NCBI GenBank assembly: GCA_032622095.1 | Contig: CP136064.1 | Coordinates: 248,031,827-248,095,826, forward strand | Length of the DNA stretch: 64,000 bases | Reading direction: 5' to 3' | From: Siphonodentalium dalli | Lineage: Eukaryota; Mollusca; Scaphopoda; Gadilida; Siphonodentaliidae | In this document: one piece after another, positions 35,845-46,679 of the stretch | Layout of the letters: each line of letters starts with the position of its first letter | Position numbering within the stretch: position 1 is the first letter of the stretch | Notes under the pieces: model-generated | The model's input: the letters and a program-made list of their open reading frames with translations, nothing else | The model's database searches: none | Told to the model about the DNA's origin: nothing | Made by a program: the position numbers and the translations under genes

Positions 35845-36235
35845 CAAGCCTGCAAATAGCGTGTCTGTAATTTGCAAAATGAGGTCCCCAGAGGGTGAAT
35901 TTAGTGCGCTCTCCCACATGGTGGGCTAGCATAACCAAATTCACTCTTTGGGAACCTCATTCTGCTATGAGAGACATAGGATCAGATTGAAGTTCCCGAG
36001 TTGAAGTTGGTGATGTTCACCCATTAGTCACCTTCATTATGCATTTTATCTTCTGCAAATTAGGTGATATAGAAACTTCCCAGAAGGGAAAAAGTAACTA
36101 AAAACAATGTTAATTCGAGACTATAAAATACTTCCCAGAAGATGAGGCCTAAGCAGAATGAGGTCCCCCAGATCACAAAATTCACCATCTGGGGACCTCA
36201 TTCTGCAAACGACAGTCACACTATTTGCAGGCTTG
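35845..36235. mobile_element. hAT-type double-hairpin MITE
   Basis: Outer ends caagcctgcaaatagcgtgt and acactatttgcaggcttg are complementary. Two gaggtccccagagggtgaat hairpins flank a spacer with aagttcccgagttgaag. The second hairpin is shortened (ccccagatcacaaaattcac). Confidence 0.78.
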
Positions 36236-36252
36236 TGTGTCGTTCTCATTAT

Positions 36253-37241
36253 TAGCTCAACTTTACTTTGTAAAGTTTGAGCTATTGCCATGGCTTTGTC
36301 GTCCGTGTTTGCATGTGTGTGTGCGTGTGTGATTCGTCAACAATACAGGCTACAGGTCGTACTTTTGGTCGGATCATTATGAAATTTAGACCGGAACGAT
36401 TAATTTTGGGGTCATTCGGTAAAAAAACATGGCCGCCAGTGGCCATCTTGGATTTCAATATTCAATCCATTAGCACGGGCTACAGGTCGTACTGTTCGTC
36501 TGATCATCATGAAATTTGTCATGGATGTTAATATTGACATGTAGATGGGAAGGAGTAATTTTGGGGTCATTCGGCCAAAAAACATGGCTGCCAGCAGCCA
36601 TCTTGGATTTTACTCTTTGTATGACTAAAACCTTTAGCACAGGCTACAGGTCGTAGCTTTAGTCTGATCATCATGAAATTTGTCATGGCTGTTTAAATTG
36701 GAATTTAGATGGGAAACGAGTCATTTTGGGGTCATTCGGACAAAAAACATGGCTGCCAGCGGCCATCTTGGATTTCAAAATTCAATCCATTAGCACGGGC
36801 TACAGGTCGTACTGTTCGTCTGATCATCATGAAATTTGTCATGGGTGTTGACATTGGGATGTAGATAGGAACGAGTCATTTTAGGTTCATTTGGTCTTAA
36901 AACGTGTCCACTGGCAGCCATCTTGAATTTACTCTTTGCATGACTAAATCCTTTGGCACACCCTACAGTCCACTTCCCTCATCAGATCATCTCCAGACTT
37001 CATATTAATCTTGATATTGATCTTACTAGATGGAAGCTATCAATTGTTTTTGAATTTTATTGGAATACATAGCCACCATTAACCATCTTGGATTTTACTT
37101 TTTTATATATATATATATATATATATCTTCATGTTGCTAATCTAGTGTAACTTGGACATTTCTACTTTAAACATTCCTAATCGCTCCACATTAAATTATT
37201 CCCTTTCCAAGTTGAGCTACAGTGTCAATGACACTTTAATT
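36253..37241 (+). mobile_element. Helentron-like family A element, full copy
   Basis: Starts tagctcaactttactttgta and ends AAGTTGAGCTA (37209-37219), stem-loop agtgtcaatgacact, ttaattt. About 160-bp core units with gatgggaaggag / catcttggattt. An alternating TA run lies at 37106-37125. The element ends 37 bp before the acceptor of exon 3. Confidence 0.75.
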
Positions 37242-37278
37242 TATAGATTTATCAATGAAAACTTTTAACTTTTTACAG

Positions 37279-37398
37279 ACGAGACTGACTGTGGCTTTCC
37301 AATATTTTATCCGGGCTGAGGATCTCAAATTGCTCCATGACAAATACAACTTGAACTACATGACTGTCATCAGAAACAGTGCCATTGATTCATTGAAG
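37279..37398 (+). CDS. SPFH/band-7-like protein, exon 3
   Basis: The exon lies between tttttacag (ends 37278) and gtttgt (37399). Forty codons, phase 0 on both sides, start TRLTVAFQYFIRAEDLKLLH and end IRNSAIDSLK. The pattern 'v-x-v-x-F-Q-Y-x-I-x-x-x-x-L-x-x-L', then 'V-I-R-x-x-A-x-x-x-L/I-K', is the conserved middle of SPFH domains. Joined to exon 2 it reads KDKLATRLTVAFQYF without a gap against the general SPFH pattern, so no exon seems missing between them. Only 37 bases separate the acceptor from a Helentron-like element, which limits where the branch point can be. Confidence 0.85.
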
Positions 37399-37539
37399 GT
37401 TTGTAGGTCATTTTACCTTTTTGGATTGCATATGGACATAAAAGTATTGTATACCTATATAATGAAGACAACACGCTGTTACTTGATATCAAGTCACAAT
37501 TTATTGAAAAATGTAATTTTTCTCATCATCTTGTTTACT

Positions 37540-38270
37540 CTTTGCATCATGACTAAATCTTTTGGCACACCCTACAAACCGTATCCCTCATCCGATCATC
37601 ACCAAACTTCATATGGCTCATTGAGGTGACCTCAATGACCTCAAAATTTGGAACAATCACTATTGTTCCAAATTTTTTTTTAAAACATGGGCACCAGCAG
37701 CCATTTTAGATTTCAAATTTTAATCTAATGGCACACCTGCATTTAGGCATGTTTAGGATCATCTCTAGATGGGAGCTATCAAATTTGAAATATTTACAAT
37801 GAAGAACATGGCCACTGGAAGCCATCATGGATTTTTATTCTTTGCATGACTAAATCCTTTGGCACACCCAACAGACCACATCCCTGATCCGATTGCCACC
37901 AAACTTCACATGGATCTTTTGGATGACCACTAGATGGGAGCCATAATTGTTTTTTGATTTTCATTGAAAAACATGGCTGCCAGCGGCCATCTTGTATTTT
38001 ACTCATTGTATGACTAAATCCTTTGATACACCCAACAGAGACATCCCTTGTCGGATAGTTGCTAAACTTCACATGGATCTTCAGGTTGATCACAACATGG
38101 GAGTTATCTAATTTTTCTGAATTTTGTTAAAAAAAACATGGCCACCAGCAGCCAACTTGGATTTTACTCTTTGCATGACTAAATCCTTAGCACACCTTCA
38201 GACCTCATCCCTCATCCGATCGACACGAAACTTCATATTGATCTTCGGGGTAACCTCTAGATGGGTTTCC
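37540..38270 (+). repeat. Family A tandem core fragment
   Basis: Four or five units with 'tttgcatgactaaatccttt', 'ggcacacc..acaga', 'acatggccac/tgccagc.gccat'. No TAGCTCAACTT start or 3' stem-loop is seen, so it is a core-only fragment in intron 3. Confidence 0.65.
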
Positions 38271-38523
38271 GGGTTATAACTTTAGTTTTAGTTATCTGAT
38301 TGTTTTCAAATTTTGTGTTGTGGATTAGCCACATGAAAATACTGGTCAAATTCTAATTTGGATTCGGCCTGCCTATTTTATACCACAGTTATGGTCCGTG
38401 TCGACTTAGAATTTGACAATTATTTTCATTTCCAGGTGATAAGTTTAGTTCTAATGGCGTGTTACACATTTAATTTCTGAATGTCATTGGATCCTATCAT
38501 ATGATATTATTTATGAATTTTAG

Positions 38524-38656
38524 GCTGCTGCACCAGAATTCACCACTCGTCAGTTTTTAGTAGACAGATTAGCTGTAGAACAAAAACTATACAGAGGAAT
38601 TCGAGATCGTCTTGGAGGGAAATGCTGTGCTAGAAACTGCAAAAGCTTCGTGATGG
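38524..38656 (+). CDS. SPFH/band-7-like protein, exon 4
   Basis: The exon lies between attttag (ends 38523) and gtaaga (38657). It adds 44 codons plus one base, starting AAAPEFTTRQFLVDRLAVEQ and ending with RLGGKCCARNCKSFVM. The block 'T-x-x-x-F-x-x-x-R-x-x-x-E-x-x-L-x-x-x-x-x-x-x-L' is the final helix of the SPFH domain. It is followed by the start of a cysteine cluster (C-C-x3-C) completed in exon 5. The donor is followed after 11 bases by the TA-type MITE at 38668. Confidence 0.85.
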
Positions 38657-38667
38657 GTAAGAATATA

Positions 38668-38800
38668 CAGTAATGCCCAAAGTAATTGACCACTTAACCA
38701 CAGCAGAATTATGGGTAATTTTTCAGGATTTAGTCGGAAATATGGCTTGTTGCCATTCATTGGAAAGCTCTCGGCTGGTCAATTACTTTGGGCATTACTG
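38668..38800. mobile_element. TA-type MITE, asymmetric copy 5
   Basis: TA|cagtaatgcccaaagtaatt at the left and aattactttgggcattactg|TA at the right are complementary. Only the left arm retains the ggatttagtcggaaatatgg core, so the right arm has lost about 80 bp. It starts 11 bp after the exon 4 splice junction. Confidence 0.82.
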
Positions 38801-39038
38801 TACATATAACATCTAATAAACAGGGTCTATAAAAATATCTTGTTTCCTTGTCAATATTGGTTGTGGTATTCTTTTAAGGACATGTCTTGTTTTGAACCTC
38901 ACAATTATGTATATACATAACTTGGTAAGAGGTTTCTCAAAACATACCTACGCAGAAAATTTCCGAATACATTCGTCGATATCGGTTTCATATTTTTCGA
39001 TAAATTTGAGATCGTTAATTTTCTGTTGGTTAAATTTT

Positions 39039-40036
39039 TAACTCACCTTGACAAAGTCAAGTTTGAGCTATTGCCATGGGTTGGTATCTGTCGTCTATCT
39101 GTGTGTGTGTGTGTGTGCGTCTGTGTGTCCATGCATCCGTCAACAATTTCCTTTGGCACACCCTACAGGTACATCCCTTATCCAATCGTCACCAAATGGG
39201 GTGACCTCTAGATGGGAGCTTACCATTATTTTCAAATTCTGTTAAAAACATGGCTGCCAGCAACCATCTTGGATTTCACATTTGAATCCATCTGCTCACC
39301 ACATTTGTTGGCGAAATATATTGAAAATTTACAGGCATGTCTCAGATCACCTCTAGATGAGAGCTATTGAATATGAATGATTTTTCTGAATTTTTTTGAA
39401 AAACATGGTCGCCGGCAGGTCATCTCGAAGATTCATATGAAGTTAGATGATGATTGGATGAGGGATGTGGCCTGTAGGGTGTGTGTCAAAGGATTTAGTC
39501 ATGCAATGAGTAAATACCATGCAGGCCACATCCCTCATAGACAAGCCTTGAAATAGCGTGCCTGCCATTTGCAGAATGAGGTCCCCAGAGGGTGAATTTA
39601 GTGATGCTACCCCGCATAGTGGGCTAGCATCACCAAATTCACCCTCTGGGGACCTCATTCTGCTTACACCTCAGCAGAATGAGGTCCACAGAGGGTGAAA
39701 TTGGTGATGCTAGCCCGCTATGCGGGGTAGCATCACTAAATTCACCCTCTGGGGACCTCATTCTGCAAATGACAGACACCCTATTTCAAGGCTTGCTCAT
39801 AGACCTCTAGATGGTAGCTGACCGATTTTTAAGAATTTCGGTGGCCATCTTGGATTTCAATTTTGAATTCATCGGCACCCCCTGCTACCCACATTTATTG
39901 GTGAAATCTTTTGAAAATTTACACGAATGTTTAGAACCACCTCTAGTTAACTTTCGTTATTATTCATCATTCCGTTAACTGCTCCCCATATTAACCTTTC
40001 TCAAAGTTGAGCTACAGTGTCATTGACACTTTCATT
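39039..40036 (+). mobile_element. Helentron-like family A element with nested hAT-type MITE
   Basis: Starts taactcaccttgacaaagtc (a diverged TAGCTCAACTT), with a (GT)n/gtccatgcatccgtc microsatellite, and ends aaagttgagcta, agtgtcattgacact, ttcattt. It is interrupted at 39542-39795. In the nested segment's flanks, CTCATAGA is duplicated. Confidence 0.72.
39542..39795. mobile_element. hAT-type double-hairpin MITE with 8-bp target duplication
   Basis: CTCATAGA at 39534-39541 and 39796-39803 flanks ends caagccttgaaatagcgtg and complement. Two complete palindromes (gaggtccccagagggtgaat and complement; gaggtccacagagggtgaaa and complement) stand side by side with only a few bases between them. The 8-bp duplication shows that the doubled unit moved as one element. 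Confidence 0.9.
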
Positions 40037-40377
40037 TAGTCAGCAGTCACGTAAAAATTGCAACTGGAAACCATGGGAACAAAATATAGAGCTGTCATCG
40101 CTCTGAAACATTTATGGTATTACATCATTTTAATGATTAAAACGAGAAGAAAGCAGCGTGTAAAGTTTTTTAATAGTTTCATGTTATGATAACGCAATAT
40201 ACCTTTCTACAAACATTATATGTCCCAGAAAGATACTTTGATGTCATAAAAAATAGAAAATTCAAACACAATATATGGGCCCCGTTCAAAATTATCAAAT
40301 TATAAAAATTCTGGAAGATTCATTCCGTTCCCGATTCCAGAATTCTGATAAATACAAATGCCGGCGTTTTTCATTTT

Positions 40378-41135
40378 TGTCCCCCGAATTTTTTTTTCGG
40401 GGAACTATTAAAATAGCCGGTGTCGTCCGTCCATCTGTGTGTGCGTCTGGAAATGGTTTCTGGATGATAACTTTAGTTTCGGTTATTAGATCAAAAGCAA
40501 ATTTCATAGGTGAGTTTATCAGACCAAAATACAGGTCAAGTTTGAATATGGGTTTGCTCCGCCCATTTTTGCGAGAGTTATGGTCCTTTTTTACTTAGAA
40601 TCTTGTAATTTTCTTGTTTCCGGATGATAACTTGAGTTTGTGTGATCATATCTGAATCAAATTTAGTATGATAGTTTATCAGCCCAAAATACAGGTCAGG
40701 TTCGAATATGGGTTTACTCTGCCCATTTTTGCTAGAGTTATGGCCCTTTTTCGACTTAGAATCCTGTCAATTTCTGGTTTCCGGATGATCAGTTTAGTTT
40801 GTGTGATAATATCTGAATCAAATTTAGTATGATAGTTTATCAGCCCAAAATACAGGTCAGGTTCGAATATGGGTTTGCTCTGCCCATTTTTGTGAGAGTT
40901 ATGGCCCTTTTACGACTTAGAATCCTGTCAATTTCTGGTTTCCGGGTGATAATTTTAGTTTGTGTGATCATATCTGAATCAAATTTGGTATATGAGTTTA
41001 TCAGCTCGAAATACAGATCAAGTTCTAATATGGGTACGATCCTCCCATTTTTGTCTGGTTGCTTCAGATTTAGGGTCCTTGTTATTTATTTTAGAACAGC
41101 TGATGCCCCCAATGAAGCCACTTTTTCGGGGGACA
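40378..41135 (+). mobile_element. Helentron-like family B element
   Basis: TGTCCCCCGAA (40378-40388) and TTCGGGGGACA (41125-41135) are 11-bp inverted ends. After a short gtcgtccgtccatctgtgtg microsatellite come four units of about 160 bp containing 'ttccggatgataa', 'cccaaaatacaggtca' and 'gagttatggccctttt'. The layout equals families A and C with different sequence. A 3' stem-loop was not obvious. Confidence 0.65.
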
Positions 41136-41338
41136 CTGTGGCCGGACGCCCTTTTATTATTTTTTATTTTGTTATATCCTTATGACTTTTCATGCTTCAT
41201 ATATGAAATATATGGGTATGAAATAATACGTATGAGTTGGAAATGCTGCCCAGAAATGATTCTATGAATTAATATTTATTTTATTTAGATATTATTTTAT
41301 TATAATGTTCTATATAGAGGCCTCCAGTGTGGTGCTTC

Positions 41339-41434
41339 GAACGAATGCGGGTCTCCAATTGATTGTATTTATTGTAATATTAAGTAAGAACGAATGCGGG
41401 TCTCCAATTGATTGTATTTATTGTAATATTAAGT
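41339..41434 (+). repeat. 49-bp tandem duplication
   Basis: gaacgaatgcgggtctccaa and the following 29 bases occur twice in a row with no more than trivial changes. Confidence 0.85.
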
Positions 41435-41939
41435 GCGAATCAAGTACCGTAGATGAGCCATAGAGTGTATTATATGCTTATTTTCTATTCTTAAAATAAA
41501 ATAAATGCAAATAAAAACAAGATGGTCAATGACCGTGGGGTCGCTCACCAGACTGCAAAGACTGATAAGACTGGGACTCTGGAGACCACAACAGTCAGAA
41601 CTTTTCATAATCACTTTAAAAGAAGTAGATCTAAACAGGATATGTGGCTAGAGAGACTTCACTTATGTAGATTGGTGAAAATCCACCTTGAAATGACCAA
41701 CTGTACACTACTTATCACCCCCCTCCTCCAGCTCAAGTCCCCTCACGACCGGGCTCCAGACTCCCAAGTCTTAGGTTGGAATTCCACAACAGACACCTCA
41801 AACTTTCTCAATTGTTGGAAATTTCCAATCTCAAAAGCGCCTTTTTCTAAAACCATTTAGACTTGTTTGAAGCCCAATAATCCATGGACCCAAAACAGCA
41901 TACATGTATGTCAGATTAATCAGTCAGGTGGTTCCAAGG
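41435..41939. other. Intron 4 stretch with an unassigned frame
   Basis: A 112-codon frame (41522-41860) has no recognisable domain or splice link and is not annotated as coding. Confidence 0.4.
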
Positions 41940-42663
41940 TAGATGTTTTAATGAATTTGGTATTTCAATGATTTTATGAGACACAAAAGTGTTAGCTTCC
42001 CATAGCCCCGCCATTTCTTGACAGGTTGACCTCATTTTAACAAATCTGAATCTCAGTCACTAAAGGATCCTCCTGATTGCTCCATACTATATGTAAGCTA
42101 AATAGTCCAACCTCTCTTGAGAAGACATTTTAAGAATTACTATAGAGACATATAGTTATGTCCCTGGTCCCACCATATTAACCTGGTGACCCCATCTGAA
42201 TAAATTTGAATCCCAGACACCAAAGAATCCTTCATACATATCATAAATATCAGTAAAATAGACCTGATGGTCCTTGTGAAGGACGCATATCGAGAGGGAA
42301 ACTGTCCTTCGCTTGGCCCCTATTTGACCAGGTGACCCCATTTAAAATTATCCGAATTTCAGTCAAGGAAGAACATTCCATGCTAAATTAGCCAACTAGT
42401 TCTTGCAAACATATTTTAAGAATTACTATGTAGTGAAATAGTTAAGTCTCTGGCTCTGCCCTTATTTGACTTTGTGATCCCATTTTCACAAATCTGTCAC
42501 CCAAGGTAATTTCATACCAAATATAAGCAAAATAGGCCATTTGATTCTTTCAAAGAAGACATATCATGAATTACTATGGAGAGAAAGAGTAATGTAGCTG
42601 GCCTTGCACCTACTTGACCTGGTGACCCTGATTGAACAAATCTGAATCACAATCTCCAAAGGA

Positions 42664-43190
42664 GCAAGCCTGCAAATAGCGTGTCTGTTCCTACATTGTA
42701 CGTGCCTTGCCTCAAGCAACACAATGTATTATACAATCAAGCCTTGAAATAGTCTTATAGTGTGTCTGTCATTTGCAGAATGAGGTCCCCAGAGGGTGAA
42801 TTTAGTGACGCTATCCCACACAGCGGGCTAGCATAACTAAATTCACCCTCTGGGGACCTCATTCTCTAAGGCCCTCAACTGCTACGGCAGACCTAGGATA
42901 AGATTGAAGTTCCCCAGTTGAAGTTGGTGATGTTCACCCATTGGGCACCTCAATTATAAATTTTATCTTCTGCAAATTAGGGGATATAGAAACTTCATAG
43001 AAGGGAAATGTATCTAACAACAATGTTAATTTGATACTATAGATACTTCCCAGAAGATGAGGCCTAATCAGAATGAGGTTTCCAGAGGGTGAATTTGTGA
43101 TGCCAGCCCACTGTGCGGGATAGCATCACTAAATTCACCCTCTGGGGGACCTCATTCTGAAAATGACAGACAAGCTATTTGCCCTGTTGA
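42664..43190. mobile_element. hAT-type double-hairpin MITE, rearranged
   Basis: An outer end, caagcctgcaaatagcgtgt, is followed 75 bp later by a second outer end, caagccttgaaatag. Then come two gaggtccccagagggtgaat hairpins with the ttccccagttgaag spacer. The right end reads gacaagctatttgcc. Confidence 0.68.
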
Positions 43191-43261
43191 AAGATTTGAA
43201 CATTTGAATGTTGTTGTAATTGGGAATTAATGACTTCTATCAGATCTCCAGAGAATGTTTA

Positions 43262-43690
43262 TAACAAGTCTGAATATAGTGTGTCTGACATTTGCAGAAT
43301 GGGGTCCCCAAAAGGTGAATTTAATGACAATATTCCGCAAGGCGGGTTAGCATCACCGGATTCATCCTCAGTCTGATTAGGCCTCAACAGCTATGGGAAA
43401 CCTAGGAACAGATTGAAGTTCTACAGTTGAAATTTGTAATACACACCCATTGAGCACCTCAATTATGCATCTTATCTTCTGCAAATTAGGGGGACATAGA
43501 AACTGAACAGAAGGGGAAAAGTCAAAAAGTTACTAAAACAAAATTTCATTACTTCCCAGAAGATGATGCCTAAGCAGAATTAGGTCCCTGGAGGGTGTAT
43601 TGGGTGATGTTAGCCTGATGTACAGGGTAGAAACACTAAATTCACCCTCTGGGGACCTCATTCTGCAAATGTCAGACACACTAAATTCAG
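43262..43690. mobile_element. hAT-type double-hairpin MITE, diverged
   Basis: Left end caagtctgaatatagtgtgt, right end acacactaaattcagcagtttg. Both hairpins are worn (for example cccaaaaggtgaatttaatg); the spacer still reads tctgcaaattagggggacat. Confidence 0.68.
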
Positions 43691-43867
43691 CAGTTTGTTT
43701 TAAATTTCTAGCAGTGTTGTGTTTACACAACCTGCCAGATGACATATATTATTCTAATCTAGATTAATGACCTGTGTATCTCTGTCTATCTGTGCACAGG
43801 GATATAATATATCTGTTTCTGGATAGAACATTTATTAAAGTTGGAGATGATATTGGTTGGAAGAGAT

Positions 43868-43920
43868 GGTGGTGGGGGGGGGGGGGGGTGGGTCTGGGCC
43901 ATGTGGGAGGGGGGATGGGT
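43868..43920 (+). repeat. G-rich run
   Basis: gtggtggggggggggggggg is followed by further GGG groups. The strand could fold as a G-quadruplex in the intron 4 RNA. Confidence 0.6.
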
Positions 43921-44807
43921 CATGGAATATTTCTGTAATTTCATTAAAGATTAAAGTTTCATAACTCTGCAGATGTTATAATGGTGTCACATTTTTAAAA
44001 TTTTATAAAATGTTTAAAAAAAAAGAAGATTTGTTTGTTAACTTGAGCAAGGTGAAAATTCCAAAAATCTGAATTTAACAAAAAAAAGAAGTTTTTGAGT
44101 TATGTCACTGGCTCCGCCCACATTCGACCCAATTACCTCATTTAAAAAAAATCTGAATCACAGTCCCCCAAGGACCCTTTGTACCAAATATGAACCCATT
44201 CGGCCCAATGAAATTTGAGAAGAAGTCATTGTAAGAATTACTATGGTGCGAAAGAGTTATGGTCCTAGCTACGCAACTATTTGACCCAGTGACCTCATTT
44301 GCACAAATCTGAATGAGAGTCACCTAGGGAACATCCACACCAAATATGAACCCATTCGGTCTAATGGTTTCAGAGGAGAAGATGTTAAAAATAATTGTTG
44401 ACGGATGGACGGATGGACGATGGTCGGATGGACGGACGAGGAGTGCTGACTATAGCTCCACCGGAGACTTCGTCTCAGGTGAGCTAAAAAGATGGTCATG
44501 AATATCAGGGACCATTTTGAATGGCACAGAGTTATTTTATACGAAAAAAATCAAAATAAAATCAATATTAATTGATAGACGCATTTTCGGACAGGGGTCT
44601 TTGAGTCATATTTATTATTTCATACCCAGGAAACTATATAAATCATGTTGCGGAAGAGATAATCCACCTTAAAAGAATTTATTTTTATTTCAAAAGTTTT
44701 TCTTGGAAACCATGAACAAATCCTTAGGATAGGGGTTTTAAGATATTGTTGGAATATTACAAATATATTTTTGTTTTGGCCTAATCAGAAGTCTTCTCTA
44801 TTGACAG

Positions 44808-45037
44808 CATGTCCGACAGCATGCACTCCTTACAACAACTGCTCCAGCTCCAGCCCCACCTTCACCGATGAAATGAAGGGCCTGTTTGTTGATGTCAAGT
44901 ATTTCCAGTACCTCTCTGTTAACATACCTGCTGAGATCGAAGAGCGATTACTCAAGAAGCTCACCTTCGGCATTGACACAGAGCGTGAAACCTACCTTTC
45001 AGATGCCATCATCGTGAGGAAAAATACCGATAAAGAT
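44808..45037 (+). CDS. SPFH/band-7-like protein, exon 5
   Basis: The exon lies between attgacag (ends 44807) and gtaagc (45038). With the carried-over G it adds 77 codons, starting ACPTACTPYNNCSSSSPTFT. It completes a cluster of six cysteines in about 28 residues spanning the exon 4/5 junction. It continues FVDVKYFQYLSVNIPAEIEE, then TERETYLSDAIIVRKNTDKD, a mostly helical, charged region as expected after an SPFH domain. Cysteine clusters are not part of the core SPFH fold as I know it. They could bind metal, be lipid-modified or form disulphides if the region is extracellular. Confidence 0.82.
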
Positions 45038-45189
45038 GTAAGCATTTCACATTTATTTTTCTCGTCCAGAGAATGGTGGCTGACATTTTTAACATTAATG
45101 CTTCATTTGCCCTCGAAAAGTTCACACAAGATTTTACCTTGTAGCAATTAGTCTACATAGAGAATACCTACAGTTTTTGTTTGAATACC

Positions 45190-45289
45190 GAAATATCTCA
45201 TTCGTGTCTGAAAGAAATATAAAAATTTCAGAAGCTATAGCAGCGAGTGAAAATTTTATATTTCTTTCTAGACACGAATGAGATGTTTC
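45190..45289. repeat. 100-bp hairpin in intron 5
   Basis: gaaatatctcattcgtgtct and about 20 further bases are mirrored by agacacgaatgagatgtttc after a 17-bp loop. The same 'catgtcataactt.aacag' neighbour sequence recurs at 45290 and 45464 as a 172-bp direct repeat. Confidence 0.8.
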
Positions 45290-45606
45290 ATGTCATAACT
45301 TGAACAGTAGTGCTTGGATCGCAATGAAATTTGGTATGGATGTTCACTACTATGAGGACATTCAATAGAGGGTTCAATTATTTTATTCGGATGTTCCATT
45401 TTAGAGTTATTCATCTTTGTTTATCTGGAAATTTTGGCTTTTTGGTCCGTCTGATGTATGTTCATGTCATAACTTCAACAGCTGTGCTCTGACAGATATC
45501 AATGAAATTTGGTATGGATATTCAGCACTATGAGGACATTTAATAGAGGTTTCCGACATTTTGTTTGGATTTTCCATTCTAGAGTTATTCATCGTTTTTA
45601 TCTGGA

Positions 45607-45948
45607 AATTATATTTTTAAAAGTATGATATATATTTCCTTAAAGAAAGCCTTCACACTGAACTATATGGATATATGTCCTACTTTGCAAGCCACGGTAG
45701 GAAAAGGGTTAACTTTTTGGTCGCCTCCGGATGCTCATTGTCCTGCTTAGATTAGTCACGCGTGAACTGTCCCAACATACCCGGATGTACGCGCTGAGAA
45801 TCGTTAGTTTTATTTCCAACTCAATCAGGAGATTGGCGAGTTGCGGGGTTGGGAATGGCACCGCCATGGGAGGGATCTATGATAGTTCAGTGTTCAGGCT
45901 TTCTTTAAGGAAATATATATTATACTTTTAAAAATATAATATTACGTG
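45607..45948. repeat. Inverted arms around the left end of the 5.6-kb element
   Basis: attatatttttaaaagtatg...tttccttaaagaaagcct at 45607-45651 is mirrored at about 45905-45948. The arms enclose the left 169-bp terminal repeat of the next element, so the left end is itself inside a fold-back. Confidence 0.7.
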
Positions 45949-46292
45949 ACATAACTTATATAGTTATAGTGCTATATTGCTCAAATGTGTACCTCCCCCC
46001 CTTGTTTTTGGAAGAAACATCCCAGGAGGTGCCATCCAATTCATAGTTGCGAGTGAACCGAGCAAGTATAACGGAAGAAGAAACTCTTCGTTCTTCTCTT
46101 TGTCGTCTTCTTCATTCTTCATCTGTCAGTTCTAAGGTCCCACCCGCCATGGGATCATGATGCAAGGAGACTAACTCACTCTCCGCCTTCGCGACAGAAC
46201 GACCTGCACAGGAGGAGGCCCACTCAGAAGATGACGAGACAACCAACATTAAGAGTTAACTAACTGTTGTTCGCCAAAGAAAAAAGCAGATA

Positions 46293-46679
46293 ATGGAGGA
46301 CCCATTAGGCCAAACGGGTTGTACAATGATAATGGAGTCAAGCCATCAGATCAGAGGGAGCCCCCACCAGAGCATGCTGCAAGGTGGTCATGCCCAAGCT
46401 AATATCCTGGCCAAGCTGGAGGGTGGGGAGAGGTCATTGTTCTCCGAGCCCCAAGACGGTTGAGTGGCAGGCAAGGCCTTGTCTGAATTAAAAGGGGGTC
46501 TCGCTTGCTACCATATAGGTAGGGCTCTACTTGCGCTTAAGCTGCCAAAGGCCCGTCGGCCATGTCGATTCGTGCGCAATCGAGTTGGCAGCTTTTTGTG
46601 CCCAGAACCGCTGGCAACCGGTGGGGGACAAAACGTCCTGGAGGTCCCAAGTACCCCAACAGCTCCACCAGTAGTATAG
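46293..46679 (+). pseudogene. Coding-like relic A inside the 5.6-kb element
   Basis: 129 codons from an ATG to TAG contain a single in-frame TGA at 46461. The product (MEDPLGQTGCTMIMESSHQI, then ILAKLEGGERSLFSEPQDG, and after the stop LALKLPKARRPCRFVRNRVG) has mixed, protein-like composition, with a basic Arg-rich patch in the second half. The surrounding DNA is far more GC-rich than the window average. I do not recognise the family. It may be a decayed transposon or captured host exon. Confidence 0.4.

Larger units (their letters stand above)
41940..44490 (-). repeat. Pearl-like tandem repeat, reverse orientation, broken by MITEs
   Basis: Units of about 160 bp carry 'agaattactatgg.g..aaagagttatg', 'ctggtgaccccat' and 'aatctgaatc.cagtc'. 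The right edge has an ACGG-type microsatellite (gacggatggacggatggacg, 44400-44440) and ggagacttcgtctcaggtga before gctaaaaag. In reverse complement this is the molluscan-style head TTTTAGCTCACC with a GTCC microsatellite. MITEs at 42664-43190 and 43262-43690 interrupt it. Confidence 0.7.

Noticed and set aside
41522-41860. 112-codon frame in intron 4
   Set aside because: No recognisable motif and no supporting splice or promoter signal.
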